Shown: piece after piece, positions 1-8,900 of the stretch
Numbering within the stretch: position 1 is the first letter of the stretch
Layout: each line of letters starts with the position of its first letter
Assembly (NCBI GenBank): GCA_007693915.1
Contig: RECS01000097.1
Span: 1 to 41,807 of the forward strand
Direction of reading: 5' to 3'
Length of the DNA: 41,807 bases
Source: Saprospirales bacterium
GTDB lineage: Bacteria; Bacteroidota; Bacteroidia; Chitinophagales; Saprospiraceae
Translations under genes and position numbers: made by a program
Notes under the pieces: generated by a model
What the model was told of the DNA's origin: nothing
The model's database searches: none
The model's input: the letters and a program-made list of their open reading frames with translations, nothing else

Positions 1-31
1 TCTTGCTAATAGCTTGATGAATTCTCTATGT
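1..31. repeat. 31-bp direct repeat, copy 1
   Basis: The 31 bases at 1-31 recur exactly at 115-145 in the same orientation. Between the copies lies a related, degenerate version (about 36-60, containing GGCTTGATAAACTC) and a stretch rich in CATAG/CACATAG words that can pair with CTATGTG at 55-61. This looks like a small interspersed non-coding repeat cluster. The left end of the array may lie outside the window. Confidence 0.7.
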
Positions 32-114
32 CATGCCTAGGGCTTGATAAACTCTCTATGTGTTTCAAAAAATTAACCACATAGGCACATAGGGGACATA
101 GAAGAATGGATTTT

Positions 115-145
115 TCTTGCTAATAGCTTGATGAATTCTCTATGT
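115..145. repeat. 31-bp direct repeat, copy 2
   Basis: Exact second copy of positions 1-31. A core similar to the degenerate copy at 36-60 appears again far away at about 31183-31208 (ATGCCTTTGGCTTGATAAAC), which suggests a dispersed family and not just a local duplication. Confidence 0.7.
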
Positions 146-337
146 AGTTTAAAGTAATGGTTAATGCATCGCTCTGGGCTGTGGTGAGTGGAGTCCAAGG
201 AAGCGGCGCCGCAGGATCAACTCTTCAACGGAAAAAGTGAAAAGCCTAAAATCTGCAAACATATCTACGCCAGATGAAGTGGCTTTTTGTTCATTGGCTA
301 AAGATTGGAAAATTCCTCAAAATATAGTCAAATAGCC
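146..337. other. Non-coding stretch with an unrecognised start-less frame
   Basis: No complete gene is seen. A plus-strand frame is open from 165 to the TAG at 333-335 (about 56 codons) but has no ATG. Its last half, ending ...AKDWKIPQNIVK, has protein-like composition, while the part near 170-230 is unusually GC- and arginine-rich. It could be the eroded tail of a small gene, but I do not recognise the family. Confidence 0.3.
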
Positions 338-345
338 TATATTTG
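338..345 (+). promoter_or_regulatory. Bacteroidota -7 box (TATATTTG)
   Basis: Exact match to the Bacteroidota primary-sigma -7 consensus TAnnTTTG, placed 29 nt before the ATG at 375. No TTTG is present at the ideal -33 position, so this rests on the -7 box and its position only. Confidence 0.4.
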
Positions 346-374
346 CCGCTGGTAAAAACAATCAAAAACAGCGC

Positions 375-1634
375 ATGGCAATTCTCATCAAAAATGCTAC
401 CATTGTCAATCCGGGAGGCAAAGACTATCCCGAAAAAATGGATTTATTGATTGAAGATGGGGAAATCAGTAGGATTGATAAAAATATTACGGCTAAAAAT
501 GCTCAGCTTTTAGAGATCAACAATCTACATCTCTCTCCGGGTTGGATAGATATTGGGACACAGGCAGGAGAGCCGGGATATGAGCAGCGAGAGACTTTGG
601 AAACACTGGCAGCTGCAGCGGTTAAGGGAGGATTCACAAAACTGGTTTTGGCACCAAATACTGACCCGGTAATCATGAGGAGAGCTGAAATTGATTCACT
701 CATTAAAAAGGGAGAAAGCCTGGCTGTAAGCATTCTACCTACCGGTGCTGCAACCGCTGAGTGCAAAGGAAAAGACCTGAATGAATACATGGATATGGGA
801 AGCTCTGGAGCGGTGGCGTTTACTGACGGAAGGAATGGTCTGAGAGATCCTGGCTGCCTAAGTAGGTGTCTGATGTACGCAGAATCAGCAGGCAAACCGA
901 TTATTAACAGACCTCTCCAAATGAGTTTTAACCCATTTGGGGTAATCCACGAGGGTAAAGTCAGCGTAAGTCTTGGACTAGAAGGTATAGCAACAGAAGC
1001 AGAAGCAATAGCATTACACCAGGATTTAATGGTATTGTCATATTCAGGAGGAAGGTTAATTTCATTGGGAATTAGTAGTGAAAAAGCCATAAAAACCCTT
1101 TCGGCCAATGATTCGAATCACTTTGCAGGAGTTGCGGCCATGAATTTGTTATACACTGATGATGCACTGAAAGATTTTGATACCGCATTTAAAGTGCTGC
1201 CACCACTGAGGGAAGAGGGCGACAGAAAAGCATTGATTAAAGCAATTCAGTCTGGTAAAATTAAATTCATCTTTAGTAATCATGACCCTATGGAAAGTGA
1301 ATTAAAAGATGTGGAATTTGGTGCTGCCGCATTTGGTGCTTCAACCTTGGAAACAGCTTTTCAGATGAGTTGGACAGCATTAAAGGAAAAGATCAATCTG
1401 GAAGACGTAATATCACTGTTTACCTCAGGACCTGCTGAAGCTCTTGGTATGGAGACTCCTCAAATAAAAGAGGGTGAAATTGCCGATATGTGTTTTTTCA
1501 ATCCTGAAGGTGAAGAGATTGTTTTACGGGAGAACATCCATTCTTTATCTAAGGCGGTACCAGCGCTCAATAGTGAACTAAAAGGAAAGGTTTTTGGAAC
1601 TTTAATCGGAGCTAAGCTCAATTTAGTCCATTAA
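375..1634 (+). CDS. Dihydroorotase-like protein lacking metal ligands (PyrC homologue)
   Basis: A 419-residue amidohydrolase-fold protein of the class I dihydroorotase family. Conserved landmarks are present: EPG at 66-68, the GGFT...PNTDPV block (85-99), AFTDG (148-152) and PPLRE (276-280). The catalytic residues are not. The canonical DxHxHxREPG motif reads DIGTQAGEPG (59-68), so both zinc histidines and the substrate-binding arginine are gone. The later HCED-type histidine is N178, the next His region reads LISLGISS, and the catalytic Asp motif (DHAPH) reads SNHDPM (301-306). The family includes known non-catalytic partners of aspartate transcarbamoylase (the PyrC' type), and that or another non-enzymatic role is more likely than dihydroorotase activity. 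A -7 box lies 29 nt upstream. It is followed after 69 nt by DUF4199, GT2 and related genes in the same direction. Confidence 0.85.
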   Translation: MAILIKNATIVNPGGKDYPEKMDLLIEDGEISRIDKNITAKNAQLLEINNLHLSPGWIDIGTQAGEPGYEQRETLETLAAAAVKGGFTKLVLAPNTDPVIMRRAEIDSLIKKGESLAVSILPTGAATAECKGKDLNEYMDMGSSGAVAFTDGRNGLRDPGCLSRCLMYAESAGKPIINRPLQMSFNPFGVIHEGKVSVSLGLEGIATEAEAIALHQDLMVLSYSGGRLISLGISSEKAIKTLSANDSNHFAGVAAMNLLYTDDALKDFDTAFKVLPPLREEGDRKALIKAIQSGKIKFIFSNHDPMESELKDVEFGAAAFGASTLETAFQMSWTALKEKINLEDVISLFTSGPAEALGMETPQIKEGEIADMCFFNPEGEEIVLRENIHSLSKAVPALNSELKGKVFGTLIGAKLNLVH

Positions 1635-1703
1635 TTTTTTTTAAAAAAAAAACTAATATTTGTAATTTGCAGAAAATACTTAATAAACCAAAAAAAACCT
1701 ACT

Positions 1704-2237
1704 ATGGAAAATAAAGTTTCAACATTCAATACGGCAACGCGCTATGGACTTTTTGCAGGTCTGATTTTAATTGTATGGTCATTAATAACAATGGTGCTTT
1801 TTGATCGATCAAGCTTTATAGCATCATTTTTAGGCATATTAGTTACAACTGCGGTGACAATCGGGTTGTCTGTAATGGTCATTAATTTCCATCGGGACAA
1901 AGAACTTGGGGGATACATAAGCTTTTCAAAAGCATTTGTAGTCAGTATCCTGGCTATTCTTATTGCGGGAGCTGTTTCGTCAGTATTTTCCATTGTGGAC
2001 AGGGTCATTATTAGCCCGGAATTTTATGAAAGTGCAAAGGACGAGATGGCACTTATGTACGAAGATATGGGAATGGATGATGAGGCTATTGACATGGCCA
2101 TTAGAATGGTCGAGGTCGTTCAATCACCAATTGGAATCTTTTTTACAGGTGTTTTGATATTCGCATTTTTCGGAGCCATAATCTCCCTCATTACTGCGCT
2201 TATCTTAAAGAATGAAGAACCAACACCTGATTTTTAA
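1704..2237 (+). CDS. DUF4199 family membrane protein
   Basis: A 177-residue protein with four predicted membrane helices (about 14-33, 38-62, 74-97 and 143-168). The acidic, methionine-rich segment before the last helix (DEMALMYEDMGMDDEA, about 113-128) is typical of DUF4199, a family restricted to Bacteroidota and of unknown function. It is followed after 12 nt by a second, smaller protein of similar design, then by a glycosyltransferase, so these three are probably co-transcribed. The ATG at 1704 gives the usual short cytoplasmic N-terminus. Confidence 0.8.
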   Translation: MENKVSTFNTATRYGLFAGLILIVWSLITMVLFDRSSFIASFLGILVTTAVTIGLSVMVINFHRDKELGGYISFSKAFVVSILAILIAGAVSSVFSIVDRVIISPEFYESAKDEMALMYEDMGMDDEAIDMAIRMVEVVQSPIGIFFTGVLIFAFFGAIISLITALILKNEEPTPDF

Positions 2238-2249
2238 GAAGAGAGAAAT

Positions 2250-2753
2250 ATGTTTGACGACAACAAGAAAACAGGGGTCATCTGCGGATTGACAGTCGGG
2301 ATTTATATGTTTTTATTATGGATGGTTCAGAAGGAGCTCCTGTTTAACTTATGGGTGCTTAATTTGAGTTGGCTACCTTATTTTTACTTTATTTTTATTT
2401 CTATAAAAAATCACCACCAAAGGCAGCCCGATTCTGATTTCAGGTCCATGGTTAGAGCAGGATTTATAGTGTACTTAATTGCGCAAATCTTTTGGTATAT
2501 CACCTTTTACTTGTTGTTTTTTGAGATAGACCCACAACTTAGGGAAATACAAGCGGAAATAGAATTGGAAAGAATAGAAGAATCAATAGGCATTTTAGGT
2601 CAGGAACGAGCTAATGAGATGGCGCGTTTACTTGAATCCGCCGAAGGAAAAATGCGTCCTAGAGACCTCATTAGACAATTTATCCCATCTTTACTGCCGG
2701 GTTTTATTATTGCTGCTATCTTTGCATTAATTGTAAGAAGAGCATCTGAATAA
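2250..2753 (+). CDS. DUF4199-like membrane protein
   Basis: A 167-residue membrane protein with helices at about 9-26, 33-51, 70-91 and 147-163, and a charged amphipathic segment (about 95-140, rich in Glu and Arg) before the last helix. The layout mirrors the preceding DUF4199 protein, so I regard it as a divergent member; no catalytic motif is seen. The spacing is 12 nt from the upstream stop, and its own stop TAA is immediately followed by the ATG of the glycosyltransferase. The function is unknown; the neighbourhood suggests an envelope-related role. Confidence 0.65.
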   Translation: MFDDNKKTGVICGLTVGIYMFLLWMVQKELLFNLWVLNLSWLPYFYFIFISIKNHHQRQPDSDFRSMVRAGFIVYLIAQIFWYITFYLLFFEIDPQLREIQAEIELERIEESIGILGQERANEMARLLESAEGKMRPRDLIRQFIPSLLPGFIIAAIFALIVRRASE

Positions 2754-3698
2754 ATGGATATTTCAATCGTCATTCCGCTTTACAATGAAGAAGAGTCACT
2801 TTCTGAGCTACTCTGGTGGATCAAGGAAGTAATGGACGACTTTGGTAAAACCTATGAAGTGGTGCTCATTGATGATGGAAGCACTGACTCTAGCTGGATA
2901 GAAATCTTAAAGCTTAAAGAAATTTACCCACAAATAAAGGGAATTAGATTCAGAACCAATTATGGTAAGTCTGCAGCGTTACAAAAAGGTTTTGAGCATG
3001 CCGGGGGAACAGTAGTGATCACCATGGATGCAGACTTGCAGGATAGTCCGGAGGAAATACCTGATCTATACCAAATGATTATTGAAGACGATTATGATCT
3101 TGTTTCCGGGTGGAAGAAAAAAAGATATGACCCCATTACTAAAACAATACCAACTAAACTCTTTAATTTCACTACCCGACTAATATCTGGAGTAAAGCTA
3201 AATGATATCAATTGCGGACTAAAAGCCTATCATCGAGATGTCATAAAAAATATTGAAGTATATGGAGAAATGCACCGCTATATTCCAGTTATTGCCAAGT
3301 GGGCAGGCTTCAGAAAAATAGGAGAAAAAGCAGTGCAACATCAGGCCCGTAAGTTTGGGAAAACTAAATTTGGTGCCGAAAGATTCATCAATGGATTTCT
3401 CGATTTACTTTCCATCACTTTAGTTGGAAAATTCGGAAAAAAACCCATGCACTTTTTTGGTCCCCTTGGAACACTTTTCTTTTTGGCAGGCTTTTTAATC
3501 TTAGTTTACTTAAGTGTCCTTAAGTTCGTCTATGGAATGGTTCAGATGACAGACAGACCCCTTTTCTATTATGGCCTGTTATTCTTTATTTTTGGAGCAC
3601 AATTATTTCTAACCGGCTTCTTAGCCGAATTGGTTTCCAGAAATTCCCCCCGCCGAAATGCTTATTCTGTCAGGGAAAAGCTGGGGTTTGATGCTTAG
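2754..3698 (+). CDS. GT2 family glycosyltransferase, DPM1/GtrB-like, membrane-anchored
   Basis: A 314-residue glycosyltransferase with a GT-A fold. The N-terminal nucleotide-sugar-binding strand is IVIPLYNEEESL (5-16), then IDDGSTD (39-45) and the metal-binding DADLQD (92-97). The region around 150-160 (NDINCGLKAYHRDV) and the HRYIP motif are typical of the polyprenyl-phosphate sugar transferases (dolichol-phosphate mannosyltransferase, GtrB, ArnC). Two C-terminal hydrophobic helices (about 233-258 and 271-295) anchor it to the inner membrane. Expected role: transfer of a sugar from a nucleotide donor to undecaprenyl phosphate for envelope glycan modification; the sugar cannot be told from sequence. 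The ATG follows the previous stop with no gap, implying translational coupling. Confidence 0.88.
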   Translation: MDISIVIPLYNEEESLSELLWWIKEVMDDFGKTYEVVLIDDGSTDSSWIEILKLKEIYPQIKGIRFRTNYGKSAALQKGFEHAGGTVVITMDADLQDSPEEIPDLYQMIIEDDYDLVSGWKKKRYDPITKTIPTKLFNFTTRLISGVKLNDINCGLKAYHRDVIKNIEVYGEMHRYIPVIAKWAGFRKIGEKAVQHQARKFGKTKFGAERFINGFLDLLSITLVGKFGKKPMHFFGPLGTLFFLAGFLILVYLSVLKFVYGMVQMTDRPLFYYGLLFFIFGAQLFLTGFLAELVSRNSPRRNAYSVREKLGFDA

Positions 3699-3803
3699 CT
3701 TTGACTTTTGATCACGTCAGTCCACTCCATTTCATTCCGTGTTCTTACGAGACAGGCTTTTGGTCTTACTGAAAGTGGTGGATTGACCGATAGGGTTTCT
3801 CTT
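3699..3803. other. Convergent intergenic gap
   Basis: A 105-bp gap between the ends of the GT2 gene (+) and the BatA-domain gene (-). I see no strong hairpin with a T tract and no gene in it. Confidence 0.5.
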
Positions 3804-5867
3804 TTAAACTGATTTCTTTTCCTTCCTTCCTGCCCCAGTCTTCCAAAAACGCAAAACGAGTTGCTCAGCCAATAATGCCAGTAGTGCAATAATTATACAC
3901 CATTGCCAGAATTCTTCACCCCTGCCTGCAATAGCCAGTAGTGATCCTCCTGCTGCGGTAGTAATTCCAAGGCTGACTATGGTCATATTGTTAGGAATAA
4001 CTTCTTTAAGTCTACTGATATCGTAGCTTTTAATTGCGCTTTCTCTTCTGTCGAAATTAAAGGCAGCTTTTTTTATCAACTCATCATGAAAAAACACATC
4101 ATAAAATCCGGGATTCCTTACTTGATCGTATACATTGAGTAGTATATTACGCCCTCTACTCTCTATTCCGGGAATAAATTCTCCATCTCCGTCGGAGATT
4201 CGAAAATGCGGTTGTCTCTCCGGTTGAGTATTTCTCACAGAAATTATCCGATCTACACCGAGTGTATAAGCTATGCGATCATCCGTTCCGGATGCAATGG
4301 CTGCCCTGTAGAGAAGAGGTACAAAAATCTCACCGTTTGAAACCAAATCATTCCATTCAAGGTCAAGTGGAGAGGCAGAAACAAACACTGAGCCGGCTCC
4401 AAAATTATACTTTGACACGTAGGGATTGTTATCTCTAAAACTCATTAATGGAACGCCTTCTATTATTCCTCCCCTCGGCAATTGAAATCTACCAGTGGCT
4501 TTAGGCAAAGTAAGATCCGCACGTATTTGCTCAAATACTCCCAAAAAAACAGGATCTTCCATATTCAGACTTCCCACTTGAAACTCTCCCGTTGACCAAT
4601 TGTCCATATTTCCCATACCCAAAGTAGAGGTGAGCGCATTTACTGCTGATTGACTCTCGTTTGCTGCGGGAAAAACCAATAAACTACCCCCTCCCGCAAG
4701 ATAGTTACTTAATTCAGCTGCAAAACCAGTAGAAATCTGATCGAGTTCATTGAGAATAATCAGCTCATAATTGGACATAGCACTGTAATTAATATTAGAA
4801 GAGCTCATCAAATCTTCACTCATATAAGGAATTCCTCTAAATAAAGCAGAAAGGAACCTATTTGATTCAATTCCACTATGAACCGTCAAAATCCTAATAT
4901 TATCGCTGACATAAAAACTCAAATGGTACTCGTCGTCAAACTGAATGGGATAATCGGTGATAGAAAGTGTAGCTTCCTGCCACCCTGTTTGATTGATCGT
5001 AAATGAAACAGTATCAGTAAGTGTTTCCAATGGTTCCAATGATACTCGTCCTGCCGGTCTCCTTTGATCACCAAATCGAAGTTCCATATTTACTTCTTCA
5101 GCATTGGCAGGATCATGATTGGTTAGTTGAACTAATAATTTACCAGTTTGATTGACAATTTGAACCGGTTGTGAAAACCATACTGAATCAATGCTAACGT
5201 TAGCACTTTCAAGTGATTCCAGATGAATTAAATTAATATTGGCAGTAGTATCCTGAATATTTTCAAAGTCAGAAATATTTTTTTGAAAATCAGAAATGAT
5301 ATAAAAGACTTTTTGACCCTCCTCAAAATTACGCAGAGCGTGTTGCTGCCGCTGATAGACTTCAGAAATTGTTCTGACTGCCGGTGATACTTCGATTTCG
5401 TCAATCAAATCCAGCGCCTGCTCTCGGTTATAAAGTCGCTGATGTCTGTTTTCAAAGTCACCCGTCAACAAGTGGAATTGATCGGACTCACTGTAGCTGT
5501 TAATTATTTCTCTCGCAGTAAATCTAGCATTTTCAAAGAGACTAATATCCCTACCCATTGAGCCCATGCTAAATGAGTTGTCAATATAAATACTGACCCC
5601 TTTAGTCCCGGTCACTACTTGATCCGAAGTAGGAATAATAGGTTGGGCAAAAGCAAAAACTAAAAAAGAAATCGCCAACAATCTCATCAACAAAACCAAT
5701 AAATGCTTGAGTTTTCTACTTTGCTGACTAGTCTCTTTTATCTCCTTTAAGAAGGCTGTATTACTGAAGTATACCTTTTTGAATCTTCTAAATTGAAAAA
5801 GGTGGATAATAATAGGAACTGCAAGAAAAAGCAGACCCCATAAAAATTGTGGGTTTACAAACTGCAT
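3804..5867 (-). CDS. BatA-domain membrane protein with vWA-like region
   Basis: A 687-residue protein. Residues 1-78 are the BatA N-terminal double-transmembrane domain: a helix at 8-24, the basic FRRFKKV segment, then a helix at 57-75. The following domain has a von Willebrand A core with an intact MIDAS-type DxSxS (D96, S98, S100). A long middle region is beta-rich, and one C-terminal helix (about 655-672) precedes a basic tail. Bat proteins act with MoxR-type AAA+ ATPases in Bacteroides aerotolerance and envelope stress; no moxR gene is in this window, so the partner is unknown. A TAnnTTTG box ends only 7 nt before the ATG, so the leader must be very short. It lies convergent to the glycosyltransferase and downstream of two giant surface proteins. 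Confidence 0.82.
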   Translation of the reverse strand: MQFVNPQFLWGLLFLAVPIIIHLFQFRRFKKVYFSNTAFLKEIKETSQQSRKLKHLLVLLMRLLAISFLVFAFAQPIIPTSDQVVTGTKGVSIYIDNSFSMGSMGRDISLFENARFTAREIINSYSESDQFHLLTGDFENRHQRLYNREQALDLIDEIEVSPAVRTISEVYQRQQHALRNFEEGQKVFYIISDFQKNISDFENIQDTTANINLIHLESLESANVSIDSVWFSQPVQIVNQTGKLLVQLTNHDPANAEEVNMELRFGDQRRPAGRVSLEPLETLTDTVSFTINQTGWQEATLSITDYPIQFDDEYHLSFYVSDNIRILTVHSGIESNRFLSALFRGIPYMSEDLMSSSNINYSAMSNYELIILNELDQISTGFAAELSNYLAGGGSLLVFPAANESQSAVNALTSTLGMGNMDNWSTGEFQVGSLNMEDPVFLGVFEQIRADLTLPKATGRFQLPRGGIIEGVPLMSFRDNNPYVSKYNFGAGSVFVSASPLDLEWNDLVSNGEIFVPLLYRAAIASGTDDRIAYTLGVDRIISVRNTQPERQPHFRISDGDGEFIPGIESRGRNILLNVYDQVRNPGFYDVFFHDELIKKAAFNFDRRESAIKSYDISRLKEVIPNNMTIVSLGITTAAGGSLLAIAGRGEEFWQWCIIIALLALLAEQLVLRFWKTGAGRKEKKSV

Positions 5868-5874
5868 ATAATTA

Positions 5875-5882
5875 CAAAGGTA
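5875..5882 (-). promoter_or_regulatory. -7 box for BatA-domain gene (TACCTTTG)
   Basis: On the minus strand the sequence reads TACCTTTG, matching TAnnTTTG, with only 7 nt between its last base and the ATG at 5867. Transcription would be expected to start at or just before the start codon, giving a leaderless or nearly leaderless mRNA. A consensus -33 TTTG is absent (TTCA at that spacing). Confidence 0.4.
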
Positions 5883-5947
5883 AAAAAGTAAAACAACAGT
5901 ATGAACGCAAAATCATGATAGTTGTTACAAAATTTGATCTATGTTGA

Positions 5948-8900
5948 TTAGCGAATTAAAGTAATGCTTTTAGAAATGATTTTTATAATTCCATCCATTT
6001 CCTCAACTTCAACCATCGCAAAATAGATTCCCGGAGGTGCCTTTTCTCCGTTTATTGTCCCATCCCAACCAAAGCTATCATCATTGGGTGGAAAATTTTC
6101 TCTCGAGAAAAATACCTCTCCCCACCTTGAAAAAACAGAAATTGAATGTATTTTATCCACACTTTCTGAGGCGTAAACTACCAAACGATCATTAATGCCA
6201 TCATCATTGGGAGAAAAAGCATTGGGAATATAAATTTTTGCCGAGTCTCTTACTAACCTCAACCAGCTTTCAGTACTTCCAACACAACCTCCTTCACTAA
6301 TTACCTGAACTGAAATCAATTGGTCTTCGACTATGGGTCCCACCTCAGGATCATGGCAATTTTCACAACTAAACAATGCTGGCGGCTCCCAATTATAATT
6401 CAATAGTCCTGGATTCGGGCTCAGTATTTCAAGATTGAGCTGAAGTACACCTCCTGAACTGACCACCAAGTCTGCAGGTAATGAAATTGAAATAGAGGCG
6501 CGAAGATCTTCTAATTCCACAGTTAATACATCAGATTCACAGCCCACTGAATCTCTAACCATCAAATCAAAAAATCCGGGTAAAAGACCTGAAAAAACAG
6601 ATGAATTCTGCCAATTTATTCCACCATCGATACTATAGGAAATAATATTACTTGACTCCTCCATATGAATTTCCCCTTCTGCACTTCTGCAATCTAGTGG
6701 AAAAAGTTGATAAGGCGGCATTTCTACTTGATCCAATTCAATCCAAATACTATCTCTAGAACTACAGCCATTCACAGCATCGGCTACCTTTAGATAATAC
6801 CAACCCTCTGCATTAGCCATCAGCCTTCCAGATCCGATATCCTCCCAATCTCCGACAGAACTACCCCAGCTAAAATCTAATATACCTGAAGCAGATTGCG
6901 AACCGTTGGCATCTAGTACAGCTGGCAACTGCAAACATACGCCACAATCCAAACATTCGATCTGTGCAATGGGAACGCGAAAATCTTCATCAACAGTAAA
7001 CCAAACTGAAGAACTACAATAGTTGCCTATGTCTGTTAGATTAATTTGATATTCTCCTGCCTCATTGACTGTTAGCTCAAAATCATCTCCGGAGAGTATA
7101 AGTTCACCGGATGGATTCAACCAGTCAGCTACATATTCGCCAGACTCTTGTGGCACCAATGATAATTGAGCTATAGAATCCCGGCAGTTAATCAAGCTGT
7201 CACCAGAAATGAAAAAACCAGGTAAGACTATGTCTTCAAAGACTTCAACAGAATCTACAGAGCTACAACTGTTGGAGGTATTGCTTACTGTCAGGTAATA
7301 TATACCGGCTGCATTTACTAAAGGATTCGGCGAACTTTCCCCAGAGACAATATTACCATTATTCGTAGTCCATAAAAAAACCATTTCCATTCCCTGATCA
7401 GATAGTGTTCCATCTAACTCAACTATACTATCCCTACAATTTAAAATCCTGTTTGGACCTGCATCAGCTACAGGGAGCTCTGCATTGTTAATGACTTCTA
7501 CCGAGTCAATTCTCACGCAATTACTTAATGGATGAGTAGCGGATATAAAATACCAACCGGATTGATCCACAAAAATAAAATCAGCAGACGGATCCGTTAA
7601 AATATTACCCGCTACCGAATTCCATTGGACGCTATAATTAACTCCATCTGTATTTATCAGACTTAATTCTGCAATAGCTCCACTGCAATCAAGTGCACCC
7701 TGCTGCTCAATTTCAAATTCAGGCTCATCAAATCGTGCATTAACGCGAATACTGTCAGTCGAAATACAGCCATTTGACTCATTGACTACAGTAACAACAT
7801 ACCATCCCTCTTCTCCAATTTGAGGACTAGCCGTCTCTTCCCCGGAAATAATACCACCAAGGGGGCCTATCCATGCATAATTAAGGTCCAGACTACTATC
7901 CACTGCTATATCAAGCCTAATTAACTCATTACCACAATAAAGAGAATCAAAAGTTAAAAACTCTATTTCAGGAAAACTTAAGTCCTCTTCTATGATTAGT
8001 ATCTCAGATGAACTGCATTGATTTTCTTCAAAAAGGACATTCAGTGAATAGATTCCGGCAGAATAGACAACAATACTTGAAGAATCTCCTAAGATATCAA
8101 AATTGCCATCACTAGTTTCCCAATCAAAAACCGGACTAAAGTTGGATGGGCTAACAACTGCCTGAATAAGAATCGATGAATCTATACAATTAATTACTCG
8201 TGATCCTTGGAAAGTGATCTGTGGCAAGTCATCTGCAGGAACAACAACTACAGAATCCATCCCCACACAGCCGTTCAAGCTATCCGATATATTTAAAAAA
8301 TAGGTTCCCGCCTGAATAACAGTTGGAAAATAAGTATTAGCTCCGGTTAAAATACCTCCTAAAGGACCTGTCCATTCAATAAGCAAGTTAGAGGACGTGT
8401 CTGAATTACTGCCATCCAAGACTATTGAGGGTGGGCTACAACCCAATACTGTATCTCTCCCTGCATCCGCAATTGGAAAGTTGAAATCAGCCAAAACAAG
8501 TATACTATCAGAGATGGAACACCCATTTTCAGGAAAAAAAACTTCAGCCACATACCAGCCTGCAGCAGCAGTTTGAATAAATGCAGAATCAGGAGAAGAG
8601 TTGATAGTACCATCTAAAGTAGTCCAGTTAAAAACTGCTTCAAGACTGTCGGGATTTAATGAAAATCCGATAGTCCCAATGGGAATATTACAATTTATCA
8701 GACTATCTCCTTCTGGCATCAAAAATGGGAGACTATCAGGTAAACTTACCCGCACAGTATCCGTACTAATGCAACTATTTTCCTCATTAGTAACTATTAA
8801 AACATAGGTTCCCGTAGAGGCTATTGACAACAACAATTCTTCAGTAGATCCTAAAATTAATCCATTTTCAGTTGTCCACAAATAGCTGATACCTGCCCCC

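Noticed and set aside
1-145. CRISPR array
   Set aside because: Only two exact copies and one degenerate copy, uneven spacing, and no cas genes in the window.
503-1108. 201-codon minus-strand ORF opposite the dihydroorotase homologue
   Set aside because: Fully antisense to a conserved gene, with no recognisable domain.
1650-1672. -7 box for the DUF4199 gene (TAATATTTG, TAATTTG)
   Set aside because: Both candidates have the wrong internal spacing for TAnnTTTG and no -33 box.
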